A program made the translations under genes and the position numbers. This document shows, in pieces, positions 42,310 to 51,578 of a stretch of 64,000 nt of DNA (the first letter of the stretch is position 1; the number at the start of each line of letters is the position of its first letter). The notes below the pieces were generated by a model, which was given only the letters and a program-made list of their open reading frames with translations, was not told the origin of the DNA and did no database searches. Source of the stretch: Streptococcus pneumoniae (lineage in GTDB: Bacteria; Bacillota; Bacilli; Lactobacillales; Streptococcaceae); assembly GCF_001113365.1 (NCBI RefSeq), contig NZ_CKYA01000001.1, positions 255,501-319,500 of the forward strand, given 5' to 3'.

Positions 42310-42407
42310 TATAGTGGATTGAAATAAGACAAAAGCGGGTTTTTGCCCAGCCTTTAGTGCTCTTAGAGTTCGAGTCATAGCTAATCTTCTGAAGGTTTTA
42401 ACAAATA
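42310..42407. mobile_element. RUP/IS630-like end fragment
   Basis: TATAGTGGATTGAAATAAG at 42310-42328 matches the terminal repeat of RUP and IS630-Spn1 type elements. The matching right end is missing; the sequence joins a BOX element at about 42408. It is read as a truncated copy. Confidence 0.5.
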
Positions 42408-42511
42408 ATACTCTTCGAAAATCTCTTCAAACCACGTCAGCGTCGCCTTACCGTACTCAAGTACAGCTTGCGGCTAGCTTCCTAGTTTGCTCTTTGATTT
42501 TCATTGAGTAT
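42408..42511 (+). repeat. BOX element (A-C, no B)
   Basis: ATACTCTTCGAAAATCTC at the boxA end, CACGTCAGCGTCGCCTTAC inside, then direct passage into boxC ending TTTTCATTGAGTAT. No boxB module. Confidence 0.9.
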
Positions 42512-42549
42512 AAGAAGAAAATTTTAGATTTTTAGTTACGTCATAATGT

Positions 42550-42578
42550 TTGATTTGTAGATAAAAAAAGAGTATAAT
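42550..42578 (+). promoter_or_regulatory. Promoter of the giant surface protein gene
   Basis: TTGATT at 42550-42555, 17-base spacer, TATAAT at 42573-42578. The predicted start of transcription is about 42585. Confidence 0.75.
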
Positions 42579-42583
42579 AAATT

Positions 42584-42631
42584 AAGCCCATTTAAAATAT
42601 GCTACTATATTTTAGGGGGGGCTTTTTATTT
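42584..42631 (+). promoter_or_regulatory. Terminator-like hairpin in the 5' leader
   Basis: AAGCCC at 42584-42589 pairs with GGGCTT at 42619-42624, and TAAAATAT at 42593-42600 pairs with ATATTTTA at 42607-42614, followed by TTTATTT. It lies between the promoter and the start codon, so it could act as an attenuator or as a 5'-end stabilising stem. Confidence 0.55.
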
Positions 42632-42680
42632 GCCTTCTCAAAACATATTAACAGATAATCATTACAAAAGGAGTGTAGCA

Positions 42681-45600
42681 ATGTTTAAGAATAAAGGCGT
42701 ACATGCTCGTTCACAAGTGGAAAAATTTACACGTTATAGCATTCGTAAGGTTAGTTTTGGGGTAGCTAGTGTAGCTGTAGCTACAGGATTGTTTTTCTTA
42801 GGTGGGGGCAGCGTTCAAGCAAATTCTCCAGTAGTTCCAGCTAGACCAGAAGTAGGTGCTGAAGGAGGAGTACAGGGAGATAGTGAATCGCTCTCACTTT
42901 CAAAAGTGAATGACAATACACTAGCTAGTGAAAGTTCGACAGACTCAGAAATGGAACCGGCGGTATCAGTTCCAGAGGTGCCAGCAACTGTGGAACCACA
43001 ACCAGAAACAGCAATTGAAGCGTCAGAAGTTACAAAGGTTGATACAAGCAAATTGGAAGCAGCTATTATTCGTATGGAGACAGCCCTTGGCAAAGCAGGA
43101 GTATCTGAAAAGACTGCCGCAACCATCGAAAATGCTAAAGCAGAACTAGCTAAGGCTCAAACCTTCCTATCAAATGAAAAAGCAACACAAGAAGAAGTAG
43201 ATAAAGCTACGCGAGAATTAAAAAACAAAGCTTTCGTTATTGAAAGTATGCCAAAAGCAGAAAAGAAGGAAGCAAACAATAATCAAGACTCGCGTAATGG
43301 ACAAGTGATTCCTGGTAATGGGGAAAGTGGGTTTAGAGAGGCTACAGGTGCTCAAGAAACTCCGCTTGCAGATGTAGCAAGAGTATCAGATGATGAACTG
43401 ACAAAAGCTAAACAAGAATTACAAGGTGAAATTACAAAACTTACGGCTAAAATCTCTACTGAGGAAGCAAAGGGAGAGGGTGAGATAGATAAAGAATTTG
43501 TTGAACTTTTGAACACGATTAAGACTAAGTCAGAAACTATTTATAACGTAGAAATAGCTAGTCTAACAACTGAAAAAGAAAAGCATGCTGCTCTCCAAAA
43601 GCTAAAAGCTCAAAAAGATACTCTTCGTTATTATCAATCAGGTAAAGTTGATTGGGGTGCACCAATCAATAATAATGCTGTTAGATTTGGGAATAATAAT
43701 GAAACAGGTGTTTTTGCAAATTTAAAGGAAGGTTTTGGTGAACAGAACTTCTCTAGTGCTATTAGTAAACAAAAAGATAGTGGGGATCAACAATTAGGTC
43801 CAGATACTAATAGTCCGAATGTTGGTTCAGCTACATATCATTGGAAGGAACTAGAACTTACCAGAGAACAGGCAGCAGATGGCACCAAGCTAAATGGTTG
43901 GAAATTAACAAATAATACAGAAAAGGTGACTCTAGTAAAAGGAGAATCCCCTACCAATATCACCCCTAAACCTAACCAAACCTACACTCCGAAATCTGCT
44001 AAGCTATATAGCAATAATGATAAAGTAACAGCCACTGGTGGACAAAATAGACCTAATGCAGGTGGTGGTATGTTATCTGGGTTAATTTCTGCAGAGGACA
44101 TGAAAAAAGTGGGATTAGGAAGGGTTGATAGAGACTATTACTTAGAGTTAGGGAAGAAAGGTAATGGAATTTATCGAGATGTGGATGTTAACCCTAACTC
44201 TCTGCTCTTTGTGAATGTTTTACATAATGGAGCTTATGGACCACTTGCTCTACCATCAGAAGGAGAAAATGTTAAATTAACAATAGTAGATGCTTATACT
44301 GGTCAAAAACTAACGGAATTGAAGCGTAAAAGTGGAAATTCACAAACGGAGTTTGAGCAAAATCCTGGCAGTGTCGGAAATGGTTGGCGAAATTTACTTC
44401 GTGCTGTCCATATCCCAGAGGGAACCACAAAAGTTCGTGTGATTGTTGAAGCAGGAAGTCCAGGACAAACCAACAAAACACTTGGCAATAACTCTATCGA
44501 AGATGGTTATATCATTGGAGGTATCGGGATTGCTACAGGTCCAGCCGTTAATATTTCAACTAATATCACTAGTGAAAAGAAATCTGGGAAATATGGGTTT
44601 ACCGATGATGCTATATATGGTAAAAAACAAACAGGAACAATTGATTTAAACATACGAAACTTAGGTGGAGCGTCTATCACTGGATTCCAAACAAAATATA
44701 AAGTAACGATTAAAGTACCGAAAGGTGTTGTACTTGGCTCACTAGGTACGCCAAGTGGTAGGCTAGATTTGAATACTGCTAACGGACAGTCTGCTTGGGA
44801 ACTAAATAATACATGGACAAGTGATTTTAGATTTGATAAAATTAAGTCAGAGCTAAGTTTTCTTGTTGATTCTTCAAAAAGAGGGATTATAGCTGGAGAT
44901 AATCGTAAATCAGACTTTATTGTTAAAATTCCATTTGAAACAACAGCAGATTATGTGGGTAGTTCTACCTTTGAAGTTTCAGGTCAAAATGGATTTCCAG
45001 GAGATGATAGTTTGGGAAATGTTCTCCATAGATATGGAAATAATGATTCCAATTTTTATGATGTTTCAGAAAATGTCAATGCTCCAAGTCTTAAATATTC
45101 AAATGAACCGAACTACAAATATAAAAAGACCTTGTATATCGATTCATTTACTGATGTTGATAAAATCACTGTTCCAGTCGGAACTAGTTTAGATAAGATC
45201 AAGGAGCTATCTAAATCAAAAGCGAAAGAAACGATTGAATCAGAAGAATACAAGAGAAAACTGGATGAAACTAATGCTACGGCTACTCTAGATGATCAAG
45301 GAATGTCTACGGGAGTTGTTGCTACTGACGTAGCGAAAGAGAATGCCGGTGTTATAAAAGTGCCAGTAGTTCATAGTCGAGATGGAAAAAATTATAAAAA
45401 TACTGTAGATATAGAAGTAAATGTAGTGAAATCAACTACCAATAAGTTAGTAGTATTCGAAGGAGACAAGATTACTGATGACCAAGTGAAATCTTCTGTT
45501 ACATCAGCAACAATTAATACTAAAACTGGAGTGGTGAATAATCCTAATGAAGCAGATGTGATTAATACAACAGGAAAAGCTGGGGAAGCAGGACTTAAGA

Positions 45601-48600
45601 TTCCTACAACTATCACACATGAAATAAATGGAACAAACATTAATGAAACTGTTGAAGTCCCAGTAACTGTCTTACCAAAAGCAACTGGTGAAGTAGAAGT
45701 ACACAAAGGAGCCTCAGTAGATAAAGTAAAAGAAGTTGCTAAAACAAAAGCGACAGAAGTAGCAACATCAGCTGATTTCAAAGCTAAATTACCAGAAGGT
45801 TTTAAAGATGTAGTGGTTGGTGAGATTACAGAAAAAGTTTTAGCAACAATGACTGCAGAAAAAGGAACAAAAAGAGGGACAGTAAAAGTTCCAGTAACTT
45901 ACACAGTAGATGGCGTTGAATATACAAAAGATGCTGAAATTACTGTAAACGTTAAAGGTTCTGAAACTAAATCTGTCTACGTTGTAGAAGGTCAAAAACC
46001 AGATCCAGCTAAAGTAAAAGAAGCAGTTACATCAGGTAAAGGTGGAACAGTACAAGATCCAACGGATGCGAATTTACCAGATACAACAGGAAAAGTTGGA
46101 GCAACAGACGTAGTAGTACCAACTACAGTTAAATATTCAACTGGAGATGAAACTGTAAATGTCCCTGTAACAGTATTACCAAAACCAGAACCAAAAGGCA
46201 TTACAGTCTTAAACGGTACATCTAACGAGAACTTAATCGATGCGATTCGAGCAAACGTTAATAAAGCAATTACTGGACTAACAAATGTTCCTGATGGTGT
46301 AACTCCATTCATAACAGATGACGCTATTGTAACTCCAAAAACTGATCAAAATGGGCAACAAACTCCAGTGTCAGTAACTGTTAAATATAGAGATAAGGCT
46401 ACTGGAAAAGTTATTGATGATATTTCAGTTGACGTCGACGTTCCTGTAAATGTAGTTGGTTCAACTCCGACATCTAAAGTTGTATTTGAAGGAGATGAAA
46501 TTACAGCTAAGGATATTACAGATGCTGTTACTCCAGGGGAAAAAGGAACGAAGGGTGAGCCTACAGATTTAGCAAAAGATATTACTGCAAACCCAGGTGT
46601 GAAAGAAGTCACAGTTCCGGTTACTTACACAGATCAAAATGGAGCAACTTTAACAGAACCAGTAAAAGTTAAAGTAACAGTTCTTCCAAAACCAACACCA
46701 CAAGGTATTATCGTTGCCAAAGATAGCGACAAGGAAAAAGCAAAAGAAAAAGCTCTTACCAAAGCGAAAGAAGCTATTGCAGATGGTACATTTAAAGGAA
46801 AACTTCCAGCAAATGTTACAAATGTAAGTATTGATGAAAATGTAGAAAATCCAGATTTGTCAGATGATACTGATGTAACTGTTACTGTGAAGTACACTGT
46901 TGATAGGGAAGAAAAAACAACCGTTGTTAAAGTTCCAGTAACTGTTGTAGAGGGAGTTCCTCAAATCGTTCCAGTGGATGAAAACAATAAACAACCAAAT
47001 CCAGAAAACAGTATTGATAAAACAGAATATCCAGATGATTCAACATTTGAATATGATCCAAAAACTCCAGTGAATACCACAATGCCTGGTGATTATACAG
47101 TCAATGTCATTGTAAAAGATAAAGAGGGTAATCCTATTGCAGAAGTTCCAGCAACTGTACGTGTTGTAGAAAGCTACCCACAATTTGTCCCAGTAGATAA
47201 GGATAACAAACAACCAGCTGTTGAAGGAAGTATTGACCCTAAAGCCTTCCCTAAAGATACAGAGTTTACTTACGAAACTCCAGTAGATACAACAAGGCCA
47301 GGCGAAAAAGATGTGGTAGTTGTAGCGAAGATTGGCGATGAAGTTATTGCAAAAGTTCCAGCAAAAGTGATGGTCGTTGAACCTAAGACACAATACGTAG
47401 TAGCAGATCCAAGTAAGCCGCAACCAGATGCTTCTAAGAGTATTGATCCAGAACAATACCCAGATGGAATAACATTTGAGTACAAGACACCAGTAGACAC
47501 AACAACGCCGGGCGAAAAAGATGTAGTCGTTGTTGCTAAAGACGGAGATGATACACTTGTTGAAGTACCAACAAAAGTGAAGGTTGTACAAGGTTACCCA
47601 CAAATCGTTCCAGTTGATGAAGGTAAGAAACAACCATCTCCTGAAGATAGCATTGATTCGAATGATTACCCAGATGATGCAACATTTGAGTACAAAGAAG
47701 AAGTAGATACATCTAAACCAGGGGACAAGAAAGTTACTGTCGTTGTGAAGCAAGGCGATAAAGTATTAGTTGAAGTACCTGCAACTGTACGTGTTGTAGA
47801 AAGCTATCCACAATTTGTCCCAGTAGACAAGGATAAAAAACAACCAGCTGTCGAAGGAAGTATTGATCCTAAAGCCTTCCCTAAAGATACAGAGTTTACT
47901 TACGAAACTCCAGTAGACACAACAACCCCAGGTGAAAAAGATGTAACAGTTGTAGCGAAGATTGGCGATGAAGTTATTGCAAAAGTCCCAGCAAAAGTGA
48001 TGGTCGTTGAACCTAAGACACAATATGTGCCAGTTGATAAATCAAACAAACAACCAGATGCATCTAAGAGTATTGATCCTGAACAATATCCAGATGGAGT
48101 AACATTTAAATACAAAACTCCAGTAGATACCACAACCCCAGGCGAAAAAGATGTTGTTGTAGAAGCAAAAGACGGAGAAGATAAACTTGTTGAAGTACCT
48201 GCTAAGGTTAAAGTAGTGGAAGGTAAAGAACAATTAATTCCTGTAAATCCAACTGAAAAACCACAAGCCAGAGATAGTATTACTCCAAGTGATTATCCAG
48301 AAGGTTCAACATTTGAATACAAAGTTCCAGAAGGACAAACTGAACCGTTCGATACAACAATCGCTGGAGATAAACCGGTAACAGTAGTTGTGAAAGATAA
48401 AAATGGAAATGTATTAGTTGAAGTTCCAGCAACGATTAAAGTGGTAGAAGCTAAACCTACACCAATTGAAACGCCAGTAACGAAAACACCTTTAGTAAAA
48501 GAGGATATTGCTAAATATGTTAAAGTTCCAAAAGGTGGCAAGGTCACAAATGTTGAGAACATTCCAGACTTAACAACCCCAGGTAAGAAAAATCCAGTTA

Positions 48601-50369
48601 AAGTCACTGTAGAATTACCAAATGGAAAAACAATAACTGTAGATGTTCCAGTTAATGTAACTCCAGTTAAGGAAATTGAAACTCCAGTAACGAATACTCC
48701 ATTAACTCCAGAGGACTACACAAAAGGAATTAAAATTCCAGAAGGTGGCAAGGTAACGAATGTAGAGAACATTCCAGACTTAACAACCCCAGGTAAGAAA
48801 GACCCAGTAAAAGTCACTGTGGGATTACCGAATGGAAAAACAATTACAGTCGAAGTTCCAGTAAATGTAACACCAATTACACCAATTGAAACACCAGTTA
48901 CAAAAGATAAATTGACTCCAGAGGATGTATTAAAACAAATTAAAGTACCAGACGGAGCAACAGTTAAGGTAGGAGATCTTCCAGACTTAACAACACCAGG
49001 TAAGAAAGATCCAGTAAAAGTAACGATTACATTACCAAATGACAAAATAGTTACTGTAGAAGTACCAGTGAATGTGACACCTATTGAAGATATTGTTAAA
49101 AAACAAGGTGATCCAATTACTGCTGAGGATGTTGAAAAACACATTCCAAAAGGAGTAAAAGTTATCTCAATTGGAGATAAACCTACAACAGATGTTCCAG
49201 GTGAAAGACCAAGTATTCCAGTTGTAGTTGAATTGCCAAATGGAATTCGAGTAACGATGAATATCCCAGTAATCGTAACGCCGAAAGTAACACCTGTAGT
49301 AGTTTCAGTAGGAACGCCTGTAACGTCAGAAGATGTTAAGAAACATATCGAATTGCCAAAAGGATGGACTGTAACAAAAGTGGGCGAAATTCCAACGACT
49401 ACAACACCAGGAACAAAACCAGTTGTTTCAGTGGAAATTGGATTACCAGATGGACGTAAGATTACAGTCGACGTACCGGTAATCGTAACACCAACTGTAA
49501 GACAAATTGTTGTACCACAAGGAACTCCAATCACACCAGATGATGTAAAAGGTCATATTGATTTACCAAAAGAGCCAGGATGGGAAATTGTAGAAGTAGG
49601 AGAAATCCCAACAACAATTCCAGCTGGAGTAAAACCAAGCGTTAAAGTGAAAATCAAAGTTCCAACTGGTGAGATAATTGAAGTAGATGTACCAGTAATC
49701 GTAACACCGAAAGTAACACCTATTGTAGTAGAAGTGGGAACACCAATTACTGAAGAAGATGTTAAGAAGAAAGTAGATCTACCAGAAGGTTGGGAAATTG
49801 TAGAAGTAGGAGAAATTCCAACAACTGAAACACCTGGAGTAAAACCAGTGGTTAAAGTGAAAGTAAAATTACCGGATGGTCGTATTATTACAGTCGACGT
49901 ACCAGTAACAGTAACACCTAAATCACAAAATGGTGGAGGAGTCATTGCTCAAAATGGTGATTCAACAGTTCAAATTGTAACGGAATACCTAGATGAAAAT
50001 GGTAACCGAATTACTTCAGATAAAGAAGGAAAACACAATCCGATAGAGTTGGAAGGATATGAATATAGTCATTCGACAACGGATGCTAAAGGAAATACCT
50101 TACATCACTATAAGAAAGTGACAAATCCAATCGATCAAGAACAACCAAGCTCTCCAGAGACTCCTACAAGTCCAGAAAAACCAGTAGCTACTCCAGTTCA
50201 GACAAGTTCTACAGATTCTAAACCAGTAGCTGTTGAAACAGCCGGAGCCAATGACAAGAAGGAATTGCCAAATACTGGTACAGAGGATAAGGCTGGTTTA
50301 GCTAGTCTTGGACTTCTTGGAATGTTGAGTGCATTCGGACTCGTAGCTCGCAAGAAAAAAGAAGACTAA
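42681..50369 (+). CDS. Giant YSIRK/LPXTG cell-wall anchored repeat protein
   Basis: A 2562-residue surface protein, not recognised by name. The start is ATG 42681 behind AAAGGAG; the frame is open further up but that part holds the leader hairpin. Order of parts: YSIRK signal peptide (1-46); two helical charged segments (about 110-205 and 235-325); a non-repetitive region of about 500 residues (about 325-820), the likely binding domain; alternating modules ending V-T-V-L-P-K-P (about 890-1425); seven Rib/alpha-like repeats of about 70 residues (about 1425-1925); seven more repeats of about 70 residues ending V-P-V-x-V-T-P (about 1925-2415); a MucBP-like Y-L-D-E-N-G-N segment; a Pro/Ser/Thr spacer; L-P-N-T-G, a membrane helix and a basic tail. 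It interrupts an otherwise core asnS-rpsF neighbourhood. Confidence 0.92.
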   Translation: MFKNKGVHARSQVEKFTRYSIRKVSFGVASVAVATGLFFLGGGSVQANSPVVPARPEVGAEGGVQGDSESLSLSKVNDNTLASESSTDSEMEPAVSVPEVPATVEPQPETAIEASEVTKVDTSKLEAAIIRMETALGKAGVSEKTAATIENAKAELAKAQTFLSNEKATQEEVDKATRELKNKAFVIESMPKAEKKEANNNQDSRNGQVIPGNGESGFREATGAQETPLADVARVSDDELTKAKQELQGEITKLTAKISTEEAKGEGEIDKEFVELLNTIKTKSETIYNVEIASLTTEKEKHAALQKLKAQKDTLRYYQSGKVDWGAPINNNAVRFGNNNETGVFANLKEGFGEQNFSSAISKQKDSGDQQLGPDTNSPNVGSATYHWKELELTREQAADGTKLNGWKLTNNTEKVTLVKGESPTNITPKPNQTYTPKSAKLYSNNDKVTATGGQNRPNAGGGMLSGLISAEDMKKVGLGRVDRDYYLELGKKGNGIYRDVDVNPNSLLFVNVLHNGAYGPLALPSEGENVKLTIVDAYTGQKLTELKRKSGNSQTEFEQNPGSVGNGWRNLLRAVHIPEGTTKVRVIVEAGSPGQTNKTLGNNSIEDGYIIGGIGIATGPAVNISTNITSEKKSGKYGFTDDAIYGKKQTGTIDLNIRNLGGASITGFQTKYKVTIKVPKGVVLGSLGTPSGRLDLNTANGQSAWELNNTWTSDFRFDKIKSELSFLVDSSKRGIIAGDNRKSDFIVKIPFETTADYVGSSTFEVSGQNGFPGDDSLGNVLHRYGNNDSNFYDVSENVNAPSLKYSNEPNYKYKKTLYIDSFTDVDKITVPVGTSLDKIKELSKSKAKETIESEEYKRKLDETNATATLDDQGMSTGVVATDVAKENAGVIKVPVVHSRDGKNYKNTVDIEVNVVKSTTNKLVVFEGDKITDDQVKSSVTSATINTKTGVVNNPNEADVINTTGKAGEAGLKIPTTITHEINGTNINETVEVPVTVLPKATGEVEVHKGASVDKVKEVAKTKATEVATSADFKAKLPEGFKDVVVGEITEKVLATMTAEKGTKRGTVKVPVTYTVDGVEYTKDAEITVNVKGSETKSVYVVEGQKPDPAKVKEAVTSGKGGTVQDPTDANLPDTTGKVGATDVVVPTTVKYSTGDETVNVPVTVLPKPEPKGITVLNGTSNENLIDAIRANVNKAITGLTNVPDGVTPFITDDAIVTPKTDQNGQQTPVSVTVKYRDKATGKVIDDISVDVDVPVNVVGSTPTSKVVFEGDEITAKDITDAVTPGEKGTKGEPTDLAKDITANPGVKEVTVPVTYTDQNGATLTEPVKVKVTVLPKPTPQGIIVAKDSDKEKAKEKALTKAKEAIADGTFKGKLPANVTNVSIDENVENPDLSDDTDVTVTVKYTVDREEKTTVVKVPVTVVEGVPQIVPVDENNKQPNPENSIDKTEYPDDSTFEYDPKTPVNTTMPGDYTVNVIVKDKEGNPIAEVPATVRVVESYPQFVPVDKDNKQPAVEGSIDPKAFPKDTEFTYETPVDTTRPGEKDVVVVAKIGDEVIAKVPAKVMVVEPKTQYVVADPSKPQPDASKSIDPEQYPDGITFEYKTPVDTTTPGEKDVVVVAKDGDDTLVEVPTKVKVVQGYPQIVPVDEGKKQPSPEDSIDSNDYPDDATFEYKEEVDTSKPGDKKVTVVVKQGDKVLVEVPATVRVVESYPQFVPVDKDKKQPAVEGSIDPKAFPKDTEFTYETPVDTTTPGEKDVTVVAKIGDEVIAKVPAKVMVVEPKTQYVPVDKSNKQPDASKSIDPEQYPDGVTFKYKTPVDTTTPGEKDVVVEAKDGEDKLVEVPAKVKVVEGKEQLIPVNPTEKPQARDSITPSDYPEGSTFEYKVPEGQTEPFDTTIAGDKPVTVVVKDKNGNVLVEVPATIKVVEAKPTPIETPVTKTPLVKEDIAKYVKVPKGGKVTNVENIPDLTTPGKKNPVKVTVELPNGKTITVDVPVNVTPVKEIETPVTNTPLTPEDYTKGIKIPEGGKVTNVENIPDLTTPGKKDPVKVTVGLPNGKTITVEVPVNVTPITPIETPVTKDKLTPEDVLKQIKVPDGATVKVGDLPDLTTPGKKDPVKVTITLPNDKIVTVEVPVNVTPIEDIVKKQGDPITAEDVEKHIPKGVKVISIGDKPTTDVPGERPSIPVVVELPNGIRVTMNIPVIVTPKVTPVVVSVGTPVTSEDVKKHIELPKGWTVTKVGEIPTTTTPGTKPVVSVEIGLPDGRKITVDVPVIVTPTVRQIVVPQGTPITPDDVKGHIDLPKEPGWEIVEVGEIPTTIPAGVKPSVKVKIKVPTGEIIEVDVPVIVTPKVTPIVVEVGTPITEEDVKKKVDLPEGWEIVEVGEIPTTETPGVKPVVKVKVKLPDGRIITVDVPVTVTPKSQNGGGVIAQNGDSTVQIVTEYLDENGNRITSDKEGKHNPIELEGYEYSHSTTDAKGNTLHHYKKVTNPIDQEQPSSPETPTSPEKPVATPVQTSSTDSKPVAVETAGANDKKELPNTGTEDKAGLASLGLLGMLSAFGLVARKKKED
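46954..48452 (+). repeat. Rib/alpha-like tandem repeats (7 units)
   Basis: Seven units of about 210 bases encode modules with the pattern V-P-V-D...Q-P...S-I-D...Y-P-D...F-x-Y...P-G-x-K-x-V...V-P-A-x-V-x-V-V. Units 1-3 and 4-6 are a duplicated triplet: units 2 and 3 match units 5 and 6 closely at DNA level with an offset of exactly 630 bases (for example 47158 and 47788). Unit 7 is divergent. Confidence 0.85.
48455..49922 (+). repeat. Third repeat family of the surface protein (7 units)
   Basis: Seven units of about 205-215 bases. Each encodes a start like I-E-T-P-V-T or V-x-V-G-T-P-I-T, a helix (E-D-V-x-K-x-I), a G-E-I-P/N-I-P-D turn, and an end V-P-V-x-V-T-P. Units 1-3 (L-T-T-P-G-K-K) and 5-7 (T-T-x-x-P-G-x-K-P) form two subfamilies with unit 4 between them. 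Confidence 0.8.
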
Positions 50370-50386
50370 AAACTTATAGGTTTTGA

Positions 50387-50413
50387 GAAGATGATTCGTC
50401 ATCTTCTTTTTTT
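50387..50413 (+). terminator. Terminator of the surface protein gene
   Basis: GAAGATGA pairs with TCATCTTC around TTCG, followed by T7. Confidence 0.9.
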
Positions 50414-50429
50414 ATTTCGGTGTTTTTAC

Positions 50430-50458
50430 TTGCGTAAAAAAATATTTTCTAGTATAAT
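50430..50458 (+). promoter_or_regulatory. rpsF operon promoter
   Basis: TTGCGT at 50430-50435, 17-base spacer, TATAAT at 50453-50458. Confidence 0.8.
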
Positions 50459-50464
50459 AGTTTA

Positions 50465-50524
50465 TTGTGAGCGAACCTCACTTACCCCTTGCAAAGTCTT
50501 GGGGTCATTAGACCAAAAGGAGGA
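50465..50524 (+). promoter_or_regulatory. Structured leader of rpsF-ssb-rpsR
   Basis: Three adjacent stems: GTGAG/CTCAC, CCCC/GGGG and GGTC/GACC, ending at the ribosome binding site AAAGGAGG. S6 and S18 leaders that bind the S6:S18 pair for autoregulation are known in many bacteria; assignment here rests on position and pairing, not on a verified motif. Confidence 0.5.
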
Positions 50525-50532
50525 ACATATCA

Positions 50533-50823
50533 ATGGCTAAATACGAAATTCTTTATATCATTCGTCCAAACATTGAAGAAGAAGCTAAAAACGCTTTGGT
50601 AGCACGTTTTGACTCTATTTTGACTGACAACGGTGCAACTGTTGTTGAATCAAAAACTTGGGAAAAACGTCGTCTTGCATACGAAATCCAAGATTTCCGT
50701 GAAGGACTTTACCACATCGTTAACGTTGAAGCAAACGACGATGCAGCTCTTAAAGAGTTTGACCGTCTTTCAAAAATCAACGCTGACATTCTTCGTCACA
50801 TGATCGTCAAAATTGACGCGTAA
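50533..50823 (+). CDS. rpsF: 30S ribosomal protein S6
   Basis: A 96-residue ribosomal protein that pairs with S18 on the 30S platform. It begins A-K-Y-E-I-L-Y-I-I-R-P and contains K-T-W-E-K-R-R-L-A-Y-E-I, typical of S6. AAAGGAGG precedes the ATG. It leads the conserved rpsF-ssb-rpsR operon and follows a structured leader. Confidence 0.98.
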   Translation: MAKYEILYIIRPNIEEEAKNALVARFDSILTDNGATVVESKTWEKRRLAYEIQDFREGLYHIVNVEANDDAALKEFDRLSKINADILRHMIVKIDA

Positions 50824-50834
50824 GAAGGTAAACT

Positions 50835-51305
50835 ATGATTAACAATGTTGTACTTGTAGGGCGTATGACACGTGACGCTGAGTTGCGTTATACCCCATCA
50901 AATGTAGCAGTTGCGACTTTTACTCTTGCAGTAAACCGTACATTTAAGAGTCAAAATGGCGAACGTGAGGCTGATTTTATCAATGTCGTTATGTGGCGCC
51001 AACAGGCTGAGAACCTTGCTAATTGGGCTAAAAAAGGCTCACTTATCGGGGTGACAGGTCGTATCCAGACTCGTAGTTACGATAACCAGCAAGGACAACG
51101 TGTCTACGTGACAGAGGTCGTGGCTGAGAATTTCCAAATGTTGGAAAGCCGTAGTGTGCGTGAAGGTCATACAGGTGGAGCTTACTCTGCCCCAACTGCA
51201 AACTATTCAGCACCTACAAATTCAGTACCAGACTTTTCACGTGATGAAAATCCATTTGGAGCAACAAATCCATTGGATATTTCAGATGATGATTTACCAT
51301 TCTAA
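50835..51305 (+). CDS. ssb: Single-stranded DNA-binding protein SsbA
   Basis: A 156-residue SSB: an N-terminal OB fold (about 1-105, M-I-N-N-V-V-L-V-G-R), a flexible middle rich in Ala, Ser, Pro and Thr, and the acidic C-terminal tip D-I-S-D-D-D-L-P-F that docks replication and repair partners. Its place between rpsF and rpsR identifies it as the housekeeping SsbA and not the competence SsbB. Confidence 0.97.
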   Translation: MINNVVLVGRMTRDAELRYTPSNVAVATFTLAVNRTFKSQNGEREADFINVVMWRQQAENLANWAKKGSLIGVTGRIQTRSYDNQQGQRVYVTEVVAENFQMLESRSVREGHTGGAYSAPTANYSAPTNSVPDFSRDENPFGATNPLDISDDDLPF

Positions 51306-51336
51306 TGGACAACTAAAATTATAAAGGAGAAAAAAC

Positions 51337-51576
51337 ATGGCTCAACAACGTCGTGGCGGATTCAAACGCCGTAAAAAAGTTGATTACATCGCAGCAAACA
51401 AAATTGAATATGTTGATTACAAAGATACTGAGCTTCTTAGCCGTTTCGTTTCAGAACGTGGGAAAATCCTTCCTCGTCGTGTAACAGGAACTTCAGCTAA
51501 AAACCAACGTAAAGTAACAACAGCTATCAAACGCGCTCGCGTAATGGCTTTGATGCCTTTCGTAAACGAAGATTAA
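51337..51576 (+). CDS. rpsR: 30S ribosomal protein S18
   Basis: A 79-residue basic protein with F-K-R-R-K-K-V-D-Y and P-R-R-V-T-G-T-S-A-K-N-Q-R-K, as in S18. AAAGGAGAAAA precedes the ATG. It ends the operon at a strong terminator. Confidence 0.98.
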   Translation: MAQQRRGGFKRRKKVDYIAANKIEYVDYKDTELLSRFVSERGKILPRRVTGTSAKNQRKVTTAIKRARVMALMPFVNED

Positions 51577-51578
51577 AG

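Noticed and set aside
47040..47753. Long minus-strand frame (237 codons) opposite the surface protein repeats
   Set aside because: It follows the repeat period of the + strand gene, has aromatic- and Cys-rich nonsense composition, and lacks a start site with a ribosome binding site. It is a by-product of biased codons in the repeats.
48716..49534. Minus-strand frame of 272 codons opposite the third repeat family
   Set aside because: Thr/Val/Gly-rich mirror of the + strand repeats, no ribosome site, and no break in the + strand gene.
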